The notes: generated from the letters alone by a model not told the origin. Shown: positions 34,971-46,535, numbered from the stretch's first letter. The stretch is DNA of 64,000 nucleotides from Spirometra erinaceieuropaei (GCA_902702965.1 CACRXP010000030.1:886898-950897); one strand, 5' to 3'. Numbers and translations are program-made.

Positions 34971-35334
34971 GGTGCAAGTACTGACTACATTATGATACTC
35001 GCCCCAGGGCGTGTTCGGTGAATAATTAATTAACACTCTAACGCACAGAGCGTCCCTGCCAGTAATATACTTAGAGGCAAATGCTGCGAGGTCAAAGTCT
35101 GCCCACCATAGTAACATTTTGTCATTTTGTCCGTAAAGAGGATGTGCTTCTTCACAATTTGGCTTTCAAGGGCTCTTTATTGCAAAATGCATGCATGCAC
35201 AGGCCTGAAAAAGCATATGCTGTCTACTGTCATGTACTTGAAGAGGTTGACGGATGTAACAGCTGATGTGTAAAAGTTATGGGCAGTTGTGTGAGATTTA
35301 ACTGACCATTTTATGATCTAGCTACGCGCTTTTG
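34971..35334. other. Unassigned
   Basis: Nothing recognised. Confidence 0.35.
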
Positions 35335-37330
35335 GTATAAAAAGTATTTAGAAGACGAGGTGGCGAGCATAAGTAGCTTTCAATAAATTCTCGTCGGGCC
35401 AGAACGGGGTAGAAGTAAAACGTGTCAGCGATAAGAGAAATCGATAAAATTTCGCCCTAAAACACAGGAGGTGTGTGGGAACGTGGGGGAGGGGGAGAGG
35501 GGGGGGGGTAAAAGCAGTCAGTGTCAGGGCCGGGGTGAGAGCGGAAGGGCGCGGAGAGTTGCAGCGTTAGTCGACCTTTGACCACTGTAGGCTCAAAGCC
35601 TGAGCGTGGTTCTGTGCGCATAAGATGGGCTTTCGTAACCTAATGGCGGCCGCTTCTGCTGTCTCTAACGGGCGCTGGCCTAGTAGCTTAGGGTAGTTCG
35701 ATGGGACCTTATAAAGTACAGTAGATGTGCTAACTCATGAAAGGTCAACCAAAATTTCGAAATGCGTTCTCGTTTCGAAAAGGTAAATTAAGTAGTGTTG
35801 TAAAAATAATCATGATGCAGTTTAAATCTATAATGATCCAGTTACCTCAGGGTGTCGGCTTTCGAAAGAACTTATTTTCGGCTGCATGCAGGATCTATAC
35901 TTTGCAAAAAATGACTACTTAAGTAGCATGCAATTTTCTCATTGATTTTCGATGCCCTTGAAAATTCAATTATATTTCATGGAAAACATGCATAAAAAAT
36001 TCATTCTTTTAATTATCCGGTAGAAAATCACGTCTTCTTCCAATTTCATACTCAAAAGAAGAGTATAATTCGGTTTCAAAAAACTTTTCTAATTCCCGAA
36101 TAATTTTGAACCCGACCTGCTGTTACACTTGCATTCAGGGTTTCAAAACTACAAGCTGTATATTTTCCGTGTACGGAAAACCATGCATTTCTCTACGGTG
36201 TTAAGAGGAGACTATATGAGGTTCATAAAATTAAGCAGTGGATTTGAGCAATATTGTTAACTTTACAAGCCACTTTCGTAAATGCAGATACATGGCGTTT
36301 CATGAACGGCCATTTAACGGTATTAAAAAATCTCACAATTAGAAACTTTGTTAAAACCGATTATACTCTTCTTTTGAGTATGAAATTGGAAGAAGACGTG
36401 ATTTTCTACCGGATAATTAAAAGAATGAATTTTTTATGCATGTTTTCCATGAAATATAATTGAATTTTCAAAGGCATCGAAAATCAATGAGAAAATTGCA
36501 TGCTACTTAAGTAGTCATTTTTGGCAGAGTATAGATCTTGCATGCAGCCGAAAATAAGTTCTTTCGAAAGCCGACACCCTGAGGTAACTGGATCATTATA
36601 TATTTATGCTGCACCTTGATTAGTTTTGCAACACTACTTAATTTGTCTTTTCGAAACGAGAACGCATTTCGAAATTTTGGTTGACATTTCATGAGTTAGC
36701 ACATCTACTGTACATAAAAAGCTTCGTTTGGGGTCCACACGATGTCCGGAATCGACAACATGCGCGAGAATGGCGCTGCTCCTCGTTTCGCCTTTTCGCA
36801 GCCATGCCGGGAGGTGTTCCCGTATTCTCTTGGATAAGCGCCGACTCGTGCGACCAATATAACCTGCTCCACAGGAGCAAGTGAAGGAATATATGCACAT
36901 TGGGGTTGTCTGCGGTGGCAACTTATCCTTGCCTTCTACGCGTAAAATAGGGCTATTGGAGAATGATATTTGAACCCTTGCTGCTGGTAAGGTTCGCGAG
37001 ACAGCTTGATGACAGCGTCTCCTTAGGAGTTCACTCACAGCGTCCCCTTGGAAAGGGACCTTGAGGAATAAAGTTTTTTTTCGGCAGTCGGCGTGATGGG
37101 TTTGAACGGTCGTTCGGCAATGTTTTTTGCGACAAACCTGTCAGGATACCCGTTTTCGCGAAGAAAGTCCCGGATTTTTCTGAGCTCCTCCTCGATGCTA
37201 TCTGTTGAGCAAATTTTTCTGGCTCTTTGTGCCAAACATCGGACTAGATTTCGTTTTTGTTGGATGGGTACGAAACTGGCGAAGTTCGTGTATTGTCCAG
37301 ACCAGGTTTTCTTCCCGGACTTCCTTCGCG
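35335..37330 (-). mobile_element. PLE-1 copy split by a MITE
   Basis: On the minus strand, 37330-37035 encodes RRKSGKKTWSGQYTNFASFV and then ENGYPDRFVAKNIAERPF (the end of the RT region and the linker). 37038-36715 encodes the best GIY-YIG domain in the window: MCIYSFTCSCGAGYIGRTSR, then RRLSKRIREHLPAWL and a ILAHVVDSGHRVDP segment. The 3' untranslated part resumes at 35718 beyond a MITE and runs to about 35335, matching 9080-9440. A G-rich run (about 35476-35511) lies in this tail. Frames are broken between linker and nuclease. Confidence 0.8.
35719..36710. mobile_element. Foldback MITE, subfamily 2, inserted in PLE-1
   Basis: 992 bp, CAGTAGATGTGCTAACTCAT to its inverse complement, TA at 35717-35718 and 36711-36712. 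The inverted arms are about 370 bp each at high identity. The unique centre of about 250 bp includes a sub-palindrome in ttccgtgtacggaaa. The uninterrupted PLE-1 relative at about 9420-9440 supplies the empty site. Confidence 0.9.
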
Positions 37331-37460
37331 AAACGAGTATCCTGACAGGTTTATCGCGAAGAACATCGCCGAACAACCGATCAAACCCACCACGCCGACC
37401 GCCGAAACGAAAACTTTGTTCCTCAAGCTCCCTTTCCAAGGGGAGGCTGCGAGTGAGAGC
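37093..37460. repeat. Head-to-head PLE-1 linker fragments
   Basis: The minus-strand linker (37150-37035: GYPDRFVAKNIAERPFKP) is faced by a plus-strand duplicate (37335-37455: EYPDRFIAKNIAEQPIKP, then TLFLKLPFQGEAASE). They join near 37310-37330, where the minus-strand coding sequence switches to plus. Confidence 0.75.
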
Positions 37461-37489
37461 AAAATTGCAGGTTTTACACTTCAGCGGTT

Positions 37490-38159
37490 GGCATCTTATC
37501 GCATTTCAGAAATCCACAGACTTCCTCCTTTCGGCACTCTGTAAAGCGCCCGTTTAAAATCTCTAATATGCTTAGCTAACGGACTAGCAAAATACATTTT
37601 ACGTCCGCAGAAAGGAGGGGGTGGTAGCAGAATAATTGTTCACCAGTTTGGGAGCAGATGTAATAAATTACGGTTGCGCGAAGTCACGTTCACCTATGCG
37701 CGTACTGAAGAATGCATATTTGCGTGATATCAGCTGTGTTTTAAATCACAGTCAAAGCCATAGCAGCTGCTTTGTCCCACTAAGTCATAATGTAGACGAT
37801 AAACATTATCGTCGCTCATTTTATATTTTAAAGGTTTGAATTGGTTCAAGTTAAGTACAAGCAGTAATAAATGATTGAAAAGTCTGTTTTCCTTAGGTCA
37901 CTTAACGGCTTTAACTTATTGCATGCTCACAGTTTAGTTAGGATTCATTGCAGCAGACTTAGACACTGCGTTATTGGGAATGCGCGCTCATAATATTGTG
38001 GGTGTGGCAGCAGGTCAATGAACGGGCGCCCGCCGCGCCAGTTGGGATCTAAACCGCTCCTAGTCAGTGTCTGCTGTGAACTAGGAGTGTGCTAGTACTC
38101 CAAGCTGCGGGTTTTCGCCGCGCCAACCACCCGCGTTTCGTCAAATGCTTCATGACTTG
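37490..38159. other. Mostly unassigned; family C fragment at the right
   Basis: 37975-38150 holds family C landmarks (gggaatgcgcgctcataat, gaactaggagtgtgctagta). The remainder shows nothing recognised. Confidence 0.4.
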
Positions 38160-40230
38160 TGTCCGACTGAGTAGTTATATTAACGTTGACGGACAGACGA
38201 TGCTATCATTAGACGTAGCATCACTGTTTACTATCGTACCCTTAGCAGAAACAATAAACCACCTTTGTGACGTTATCCGCCACACGGACTATCCGTTAGA
38301 CATGCCAGTGGGAACATTAAAAGGACTACTCACACGTTGCAGACAAAATGTTCATCTTCTCTGCAATGGTCAACTATACAGACAAATAGACGGCGTAGCG
38401 ATGGACTCACCGCTTAATTCGGTCCTCGCAAATGTCTTCATGGGCAAAGTCGAGAAGACAGGGTTACGAGGTACTGTCCAGTAGGCGTATGACCCTAACT
38501 GTTGTGGAAAGGATCTCACTCGATCGCATTCTGTCCGCCCGCCAGCTTGCTACTGACAACAACGAACGCTGTTTCATAGGACACATACCACATATAATAC
38601 ATGAGCAGCTTGCTAAAGGTGCAACAGGCCAGACGCAGACACCTGCTTCACGATCGTTACCGATCATTAGGATGGGATAGAGTGAGATCCTAACCACAGC
38701 AGAGTGGGTCACACGCCTATTTGACATGCTTATAAACAGCAGAATTTATTGGAACCAGTAAATTTCGCGACGGTCTTCTATTAGAAAACACCTCCTTGAT
38801 AGCGTTCATTCGGTTGATCCCAACACATCTTTTTGAGTATTATTTCGAGCACGAACAACTCAGTTACTGCGCTACCTGGAAGCAATCTGCCTACGGCGGG
38901 AGAAACCCGACCGATGTCAACAGTTAGGCCACGTGGTTAACCTCAGCTTGCCCTGGTAGATCTGAGCCCCTTTGATTTACGAAATCCCTCGTCGTGTTAA
39001 CTTCCCCATTTTGTTGCGTTTTGAAGTTACCGTTTTATCGATTAGTCTACGTGCAGTATGGATGACCTTGCTGTTTTACATTGATTTTCTCTGTCTAAGT
39101 TCAAACTTCTGTATCTTTCCCACTTGTTATCTGTGTTATGCAACGGCAGGCTGCAGTTGATAAGCCGTCGCGAACTTTACTGGTTCCAATAAATTCTGCT
39201 GCCTGTGCCTGCTTTAAATTCATTCCGGGAAATATTGCTTCAAGCTCATTCACTTCATATGGCCTCTGACGTACCGATGATCGGTAACGACCCTGAAACA
39301 GCTGTCTGCGTCTGGCCTGTTGCACTCTTAACCAGCTGCTTACAGGATACTATAAATGACCCTGACTTATACGGTCGGTGCGGGGACGATATTTACCGCC
39401 TGACGGATGTTACCACCGACATCGACGCTCTGATCCAAAGGTTTAACAATGCACACCCCTCGCTAAAGTTATCTGCAGAGTTTGAGGCAGACAACGAAGT
39501 CGCGCTCCTCGATGTTCCTCTGCACAGAGAAGAGGGTGGATCTATACAGCGTGGGGTATTCTGAAAGAAAACCTGGACGGGATAATACATTAATTTTCAC
39601 AGTTTTGTTCCTCTACATATTAAACGCAATTTGGTCCACCGATTGTCAGCTAGAGAGCAGCGTATCTGCTCTCCTGAGACTGTTGAAGCAGAACTCCAGC
39701 AGCTGTGGGATATACTCAACGAAAGCGGGTACCTAGAGAGATTTATCCTCCGAATTACCAGGGAGCGCACTGCAAAGCCCACCATGACAACTGCAGAAAA
39801 GAAAGACCTATTTATAAGACCGTCTTTTCAGGGAGGCGCAGCAAGCGACCTAGTAAGAGGACGTCTAATGACAGCGATCACTAGCGCTTTCCCCACGGCG
39901 AATTTACGCATATGTTTCAGAAACTCCGCCCTGTTACGTCTGGAAGGTAAAGGCCAATTACCGTTGCAGGCCACATCGATGTGTATTTATTCATTTACTT
40001 GCTCCTGTGGAGCGGGATACATTGGCCGTACAAAGAGGCGCCTGAAAAAGAGAGTACGTGAACACATACTGGCCTGGCTAGGCACAGGTGACAAGAAATC
40101 GACCTCGAATTCTATTCTCGTACATCTTGTCGATGCCAATCACCAAGTCTATGCCATTTGTGCCTTTCAGGTTGTCTACTGGACACCAGTTAGCTTCTTC
40201 AGAAGCCTACGCCAATAGGTGCTAACTGCA
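38160..40230 (+). mobile_element. PLE-1 copy with RT, linker and GIY-YIG, interrupted
   Basis: This is the most complete PLE-1. RT begins at about 38185 with MLSLDVASLFTIVPLAETIN, then IDGVAMDSPLNSVLANVFMG. After an 864-bp insertion, the same frame continues with LYGRCGDDIYRLTDVTTDID. The catalytic motif, YVDD in the family, reads CGDD. KKTWTG, a stop, and then the linker TAEKKDLFIRPSFQGG come next. The GIY-YIG domain (MCIYSFTCSCGAGYIGRTKR) and HLVDANHQVYA follow; stop at 40216-40218. Two in-frame stops near 39562 and 39583 and the lost catalytic Y-V confirm inactivity. Confidence 0.85.
38482..39345. mobile_element. Nested-inverted-repeat insertion in PLE-1
   Basis: Removing 38482-39345 joins ...GLRGTVQ to DTINDPDLYGR in one frame, so this 864-bp block is foreign. 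CAG occurs on both sides (38479-38481 and 39343-39345), a possible 3-bp duplication. Internally, 38600-38775 is inverted against about 39166-39342 (gcaacaggccagacgcagac; cagcagaatttattggaacc). 38473-38510 is inverted against 38681-38720. No transposase is recognised. Confidence 0.75.
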
Positions 40231-41485
40231 GCCGAGGCAGTGGCTATATGGGTAGCGAATCCAGGGCTATGTTGTCAGGAGACGTCGACACAGGCTCTCT
40301 GTCTTCCGTGGCCAACACCAACCCCAGAAAGTGATAACACGCCGCCATAGCCTCTTGATGACGGCGATATGTGCTCAACGTACCCAACTTACAAACATCA
40401 CTCACAGCCTACCTCCCCCTCCCCCTCCCCCCTTGCCCCAGTGACCATAACACGTCGACCTCGTCATGGTGGTGGCGTGGGAACGATGAGTGTTAATGGT
40501 CCCTGAGTCGCTTATGAACCCTGTGAACTTTCCCTTTTTTCAATTTCTATGTAATTGTCTTAGTCTGATGACGAGTCATTGAAAACACTTGTTTGGCAAA
40601 CTGACTTTTCAATTGTAACATGGGAATATTCGTAAAAATTAATGATTTTTCGTCAATATGGGCAAATTTCAGAAGATAGATCGCCTACTGCACATCTAGA
40701 ACTCTAAAATTTGCCTCCATTGGCAAAACGTTAAGCATTTTCCTGCAAACTGTATCTTATCGCTCGGAATAATCCATAATTTTCAGTTTAAGTACTTCAG
40801 TCGCCAGCTAAAAAATTGTCGCATAGACTTTGACTTCCAGAAATAAATTTAAAATGTGGCTGGGAAACCAGATGTCGATATTTCCCGCTTGCATGGGCAG
40901 GTGGTCATTTATGCGGGAGTGCTTTCATCAGTTTAATCCAAATCCGTCCAGTTTGAGCGACGCAGGTCGACACCTACTACGGCCTGTTCAATCTCCACTC
41001 AAGTCTACTCCGTGTTTCCTTGAAAAGCACTGGAGTTTATTAAATTAAGGATTATTACTGGGTCTTGAGGTGAATTTCCTACACAACGCTTATTAATTTT
41101 GCGCCGCGTGTTGTTGTCACTGTATGTCATTTCACTCTTCCGGCAGAATGTTTGTCAATGCCCCGCGTAACGTCAAAAGTAAATTCCAGAGAGGTTCAGA
41201 ACAGAACAGCGATGTTGGCACGCGCTGGAAGGTCCCTGCCCATTAAGGCAGTGACCTTTCTTTGCACGAAAATGCCACCGCAGGCTGCCTAAAGGACATG
41301 CAATTGCCGGACCGGTCGGTTAACATAGACACACCGGGCATGCTAGGTGCCTAGAAGGCAATTTGACCGGAAAATCAATGATAAATGTATTCATACTGCT
41401 GAAGGATTCTAACAGCATTGTCAGCAGTTAAAAAATGCAGATATGTGGTGAAAAACCGGAAAGGTCGAATTGAAATTACCATGTA
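40231..41485. other. PLE-1 tail, then unassigned
   Basis: 40231-40320 continues PLE-1 C-terminal codons out of frame (LTAAEAVAIWVANPGLC). A C-rich tract (about 40410-40440) follows. The remainder shows nothing recognised. Confidence 0.4.
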
Positions 41486-42400
41486 CAGTAGGTGGACTAA
41501 CTCAATAAATCTCGAGCAAAATCCTGAAATGCGTTTTCGTTTGGAAAAGATTCATTAAGTAGGGTTGTAAAACTAATCAGCCTGTAGCATAATTCTACAA
41601 TATTTCAGTTACGTCCGGATGCCGGTTTTCGAACGAACTTATTCCCGGCTTCAGTCGAAAACCATACTCTGTAAAAAAATGCATTGATTTTCGATGCCCT
41701 TGTAAGTACCATTATAGTCCGTGGAAAACAGGCATAAAATATTCATTTATTTTTCATATTGCGTTTTCTTTCAATATTTTCCCGAAGGAAGGTAATATTC
41801 GGTTTTCAAACGCTTTTCCAATTCCCGAATAGTTTTGAACCCGCTCTGCCTTTACACTTGGCTTCAGGGTTTCCAAATTACAAACCGTATATTTTCCGCG
41901 AATGGAAAACGGCAGATTTCTTTACGGCATTATGAGGAGGCCATATTGCGTTCATAAAATTTAGCATTGGATTTGACCTATATTGTTAATTTTACAAGCC
42001 ACATTGGTAAATGCAGAGACATGGCGTTTTACGAACGGCCATTTCACGGCATTAAAAAGTCTCACAATAGTCACAATTGAAAACCGCATTATGACCCCCC
42101 TCCGAGTATAAAACTGAAAGAATACGTAATTTTCGACCGAATGAGTGAAAGAATGAATATTTTTATGCATGTTTTCCATGAAATATAATTGCATTTTTAG
42201 GGGCATCGAACGTTAATGAGTGTAGTTTTTGCATGCAGCCGGAAAGGTGTTCGTTCGAAGGCCAGCATCTCGAGGCAACTGAACTATTATAGAATTATGC
42301 TGCATGGGATTAATCTTACAACCCTACTTAATTAATCTTTTCGAAACGAAAACGCATTTCGGAACTTCTGTTGACATTTTATGAGTTAGTTCACCTGCTG
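41486..42400. mobile_element. Foldback MITE, subfamily 2
   Basis: CAGTAGGTGGACTAACTCA at the left, gagttagttcacctgctg at the right, TA flanks at 41484-41485 and 42401-42402. Inverted arms are present; a deletion shortens the right arm near 42215. Confidence 0.85.
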
Positions 42401-42402
42401 TA

Positions 42403-43299
42403 ACTTTTCGAGAAAATTTAGGACCGTGAATCGAGGATAGTTTCCGGCAAATGGGAATGCAGGTAAATATTTAACTACCTTTCTTGACGGTCCCTTCCGT
42501 TCAGGAACTCTCACTTTTCAGAAATTTCGCAGTTGGCCTCTAAGTACAATTATGATTGGCCAGAGTTTGCCTGACTTAATTAACGAAAAGATCTCTCCGA
42601 GTGACTGTAAACCCCCACGTGTTCCTCGGTCTTGTAAGCGCTTTGAGATACTCGGGAATACGGCTAATCAAGCTCCGAGGCTTCCACAAACTTCATACAC
42701 ACCCGTTTTCGGCGGCAGAATTCGCCGTTTTAGGGTTTTACGGATGAACGCCTCATAATGGCCTGTTGCAGACACCTTGTTAAACGCAGATGTGTGAAAC
42801 CAAGTGTGAACTGCGCATTTTCAAAGTGTTAAAGGCACTTAAAATAACACTTCCCCACCTTCAAAGGAATCTGACTCGTGGTAGTAATGGTCTCATCTGC
42901 CGGATTATTCAAAACTAACTCCCTTTTTGCAGGTGAAAACCATAGTTTGTCACTTATCCGCCCAGATGAAGGGATCTGCGGCCGAATTCAGTCGTTGCTG
43001 CTTTTAGTGCTTCATCAAAGCTGTTGTCTGCTGAGGTATCCAATAAGCGAATAGTGACGAATTCTCCATGATATTGTGAATTGTGGCCCTTGAAAACGTC
43101 AGCATCCAATCTCGCTGGATGTTACGTACGTTAGCGCTTCTCCCAAGCAATTTAAGCAGCACTGATCTCTCCACCTCTGTATTTAGCTCCTTCTCTCTTT
43201 ATTTCTTTCTAAAGTGCTTTTTGGTATCTGTAATGTCGTTATTCATAGATGTTTTGACAGATTTTGAATAATTCCTATTGATCCAAATGTGAAAAACTT
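42403..43299. other. Unassigned
   Basis: No frame with a motif. The stretch gcagatgttttgacagattt at about 43245-43265 is the edge of a family A unit. Confidence 0.35.
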
Positions 43300-43520
43300 G
43301 GCACCTCGGTAGGATTCAAACCCACACAGTAAGGGGAAGGGGGCTTTAGTACAGTCAGCGCTCTAACCACTTCAGCTACGAGGCCTGCCGGACGACGAGA
43401 GTTTAATCACATTTGGGATAAGTTACCCGCCCAACCTACTACAACGTCCGGAATCCACCAAATCTGATACAGTAGATTGACTGCCCAAACAGGATTTCCC
43501 AAGTAATTCACCTAGAATCC
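43300..43520 (-). repeat. Family A repeat copy with tRNA-like block
   Basis: tRNA-like block at 43300-43387 (minus), with its conserved 5' flank to about 43520 (gattaaactctcgtcgtccg, then gtagtaggttgggcgggtaac when read on the minus strand). Confidence 0.75.
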
Positions 43521-43599
43521 ACCAGATGATTACCAGGTTCACCTAATTCAAAGATGTTTGGCAGATATTTGTCCATATTGACGTAACTGTGAAAAACTC

Positions 43600-43684
43600 G
43601 GCGCCTCGGTTGGATTCGAACCCACACAGTAAGCGGAGGGCTTTAGTACAGTCAACGCTCTAACCACTTGAGCTACGTGGCCCC
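43600..43684 (-). repeat. Family A tRNA-like block
   Basis: Acceptor GGCGCCT at the plus-strand left end pairs with TGGCCCC-type sequence at the right, with D and T arms as in the other copies (cgtagctcaagtggttagag; ggttcgaatcc). The 5' flank is cut after about 20 bp, where an oppositely oriented unit starts. Confidence 0.75.
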
Positions 43685-43690
43685 ACCGGA

Positions 43691-44003
43691 CGACTCGAGT
43701 TGGGCCAATATGAATTATTCAAAATCTGCCAAAACATCTTTGAAGTACGTGAGCCTGTTAGTCATCTGGTGGACTATAGGTGAATTACTTAGGAAATCCT
43801 GCTTGGGCAGTCAACTTACTGTATCAGATTTGGTGGATTCCAGACGTTGCAATATGTTGGGCGGGAAACGTGACCCAAATGTGATTAAACTCGCGTCGTC
43901 CGGCGGGCCCTGGTAGCTCAAGTGATTAGAGCGTTGGCTGTACTAAAGCCTTCCCCTTACTGCGTGGGTTCGAATCCCACCGAGGCGCCGAGTTTTTCAC
44001 AAT
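43691..44003 (+). repeat. Family A full unit with tRNA-like block at 43905-43989
   Basis: The 312-bp unit starts and ends at the string ttgggccaatatg (43691 and 44003). It contains the flank (agtcatctggtggactatag, cagtcaacttactgtatcag) followed by the tRNA-like block with GGCTCAAG-type D arm and GGGTTCGAATCCC T arm. The repeated end string suggests a tandemly reiterated unit rather than a SINE with a tRNA head. Confidence 0.75.
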
Positions 44004-44014
44004 TGGGCCAATAT

Positions 44015-45240
44015 GGATGTGGTTATTCCCCGCGGTTTGCGAGGTTCTCAGGCGTCACCCGATTTCACTACTGTTAAGACCGGTTGCACTCAACGCTGAC
44101 AGTTAACCTTGTTAAAACTCCGCCGGCGTTACTCATTTGAGCAGACTAAAGAGACGAAAAATGACTAAAACTCATCGATTTCGGGATCAAATCGATTTGC
44201 GATTGTTACTCACTGGGCTTTCTTCGTCCTATTGGTCAATAGTGTCAGTCTTTTCAAAGTGACCACCAGTCTAGATGCTAACAGATGTTCATCTCATGCG
44301 TCGCGTATCGGTTACCGCCGCGAAGGGAAAGTGAACACAGGCGAAGGTAGTCCGAAGCGGGATCGACGTATTAAACCTTGGTTAGTATCGTGAGAGGAAG
44401 AGGGGGAGCAAGTAAAGATGACGCATGTCTTGTTTTGCAACAGTAATTTCCAAGAACAAACTGGTTAAAACAAATTACGATCTAAAGAGGAGCAATATCG
44501 CATCTCTGTCGATTGTCTATTTCGGCTACCAGCGCAACTCTGTACTGTCCTTTATAGGTGCCCAGATTTTCGTCCTCTGAAAAGCCTACTCAACAGGAGT
44601 GAATTGAAACCATTCTGATTCATTGCCTGAAAGGAAAATAGTTAGTTTTCAAATTTACAGTACAAAAGCGCCCATGAATAAACTCGTGGGAGAATGGAGC
44701 CTCAATCTGGAGTAACCTAGTAAAGCTGACGGACGGTTTATGTTGAGTAAGCCAACGCGCGCAAGCCTAGCCGCCTTAGTCTAGACTGAATTTCGCCGTC
44801 GGAAACGGTGTTCTTGGAAAGACTAGGGTGGGGTAGATGAGTCACAAGTTCCACTTACTGAAATCTTATTCGTGTTCATGTCAGTACTGCTTCCAGTGGT
44901 TGCGTTAAGCATGTTCCTGCTTTACAACTTGCTCTTCCATCGCTAAACGGAGCGCGTTTTGCGGCCCATTGAGAAGGAAAAATGTGACTGAACCTTCCAA
45001 ACAGGATGTGTCATTATAATAATGCACACAGTTCGTTTGAGGTCATGTTGCCTAGGGCCATTGATCTTTTGCCACGGGGTTCATACATTTGCCCGTTTAC
45101 ATCTGTACGCGTCATTTATGCGTTAAGGAATGCTGCAAAGGTATGGTTCACTTACTTTGGATTTCTTCCAATGTTAATTACGGGCAGTGTAAAGTAGTAA
45201 AAGACTTTTCAGAGACCAAAATGTTCATGCACTAACAGTT
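44015..45240. other. Unassigned
   Basis: Small frames only. The one at 45006-45197 has no recognised motif. Confidence 0.4.
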
Positions 45241-45245
45241 GCACT

Positions 45246-45817
45246 TCAATGATAGGGGACGCTCACCGATCGTTCTTACGGAACTCGCTCGTTCCGTTGT
45301 GCCTTACATGCTCTCTCTCAAGCCCAACCAGCAGCCGCACAACGGCGCATTATATAGGCGGTATGGCATTACCGACAAAGACAAGGGAAACTGGAATGGC
45401 CATTTCTGGCTTATTGGCCGTCGTCAGCCAGTCATACCCAACCCCGAAGTGTGGAACACCCGAGGCTCGAACTCGCGACCTGCTAGTTAGAAGTCCACGG
45501 CTCTAACCCATGGGCCACGAGCCCGTTGTCCTGTCGGTTCCGATCGGGAATATACAATGGTAGGGGGCGTTCACCGATCGTTCTTACGAAACGCACCCGT
45601 TCCGTCGTGTCTTACGGGCTCTCTCTCGAGTCCAACCAGCAGCTGCACAGCGGCGTATGATATAGGCAGAATGGCATTACCGACAAAGACAAGGGACACT
45701 GGTAGGGCCATTTCTGGACTAATGGCCGTCGTCAGCCAGTCATACCCAACCCGAAGTGTGGAACAGCTGAGTCCCGAACTCGCGACCTGCTAGTTAAAAG
45801 TCCAACGCCTCTAACCA
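45246..45817 (-). repeat. Two family B units in tandem
   Basis: On the minus strand, units of about 300 bp at 45817-45555 and 45550-45246. Each has an A box (GGCCC..TGGTTAGAGGCGTTGG), a B box (GGTCGCGAGTTCGAG) and the tail ccagaaatggcc. Both carry the linker (agggggcg(c/t)tcaccgatcg) at their 5' side. Similar in layout to 24.65-25.07 and 53.29-53.68 kb. Confidence 0.8.
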
Positions 45818-45950
45818 TATACAACTTTCTGCGCCCTACCGCTCTTGCCTAGCCTGCGTTTTTAGAACCAATTTTTATCGATTTTTTTCAACCGCTGTAC
45901 CCCGTTCCCATGTAGCTGTACTGGCCTGACGAGAAGTTATCGCAAGCAAC
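45818..45950 (+). mobile_element. PLE-1 3' untranslated fragment
   Basis: atacaactttctgcgcccta, then gctcttgcctagcctgcgtt, matches the tail of the 20.2-20.9 kb copy directly after its stop codon. It continues through ctggcctgacgagaagttat, the same place as 35.39 kb inverted. Confidence 0.7.
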
Positions 45951-46112
45951 GTTCGCTCGCCGCTTTGTCTTCTGAATATTCTTTAAATTCTTACGGGTTG
46001 TGGGTTGGGGTTACTCATTACGGGCATGGCAATGGTCGGCGTTGGGGTGGTAGCTAATTACAGTTATCCCGGGGAGTGGGGGTTACATAGCATATCCATG
46101 CTGGTTCATCTA

Positions 46113-46318
46113 ACAGTAAGTGACCGATGTGATGAAATGTTAATCGAGATTCTGAAATGCGTTTACGATTAAGAAGGATTACTTAGGTGGGGTTGTAATG
46201 CTAATTATCAGGCGGCATAACTCCATGATATTTCTCACCCATGCTGGCTTTTAAATGCACTTCCTTTCAATCTCCTCTAAAATCCGCACTCGGTAAAAGA
46301 CGACTACTTGAGTAGTTT
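46113..46318. mobile_element. Foldback MITE left arm only
   Basis: CAGTAAGTGACCGATGTGAT, then the arm to gacgactacttgagtag, after which a family B SINE begins. TA at 46111-46112 precedes it. The right arm is not seen downstream. Confidence 0.75.
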
Positions 46319-46344
46319 GTGTTATCCGTTGTCCGTTGTATATT

Positions 46345-46535
46345 CCCGATCGAAACCGACAGGCCAACGGGCCTGTGGCTCAGTGGTTAGAGGCGTTGGA
46401 CTTCTAACTAACAGGTCGCGAGTTCGAACCCTAGGTGTTCCACAACTCGGGGTCGGGTATGACTGGCTAACGACGGCTAATAAGCCAGAAGTGGCCATTC
46501 CATTCTCCCTTGTCTTTGTCGATTATATCAACGTT
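46345..46535 (+). repeat. Family B SINE copy, well preserved
   Basis: A box GTGGCTCAGTGGTTAGAGGC at about 46376, B box GGTCGCGAGTTCGAACCC at about 46415, then the family tail (gactggctaacgacggctaa, taagccagaagtggcc, cttgtctttgtcg). It is the clearest tRNA-like head of this family in the window. Confidence 0.85.

Noticed and set aside
40566..40600. CTGATGACGAGTCATTGAAA resembling a hammerhead
   Set aside because: The hairpin GATGAC/GTCATT uses the core bases themselves, leaving no proper stem II.
43600..43684. Functional tRNA gene
   Set aside because: At least six related blocks share long flanks and have variable acceptor pairing, fitting a dispersed repeat. A covariance score would be needed to rescue any one as a gene.
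45925..45960. CTGACGAGAAGTTATCGCAA in the PLE-1 tail as a possible second ribozyme type
   Set aside because: Stem II would have only two pairs and GAAA is changed to GCAA; relatives at 35.39 and 9.15 kb do not restore a full core.
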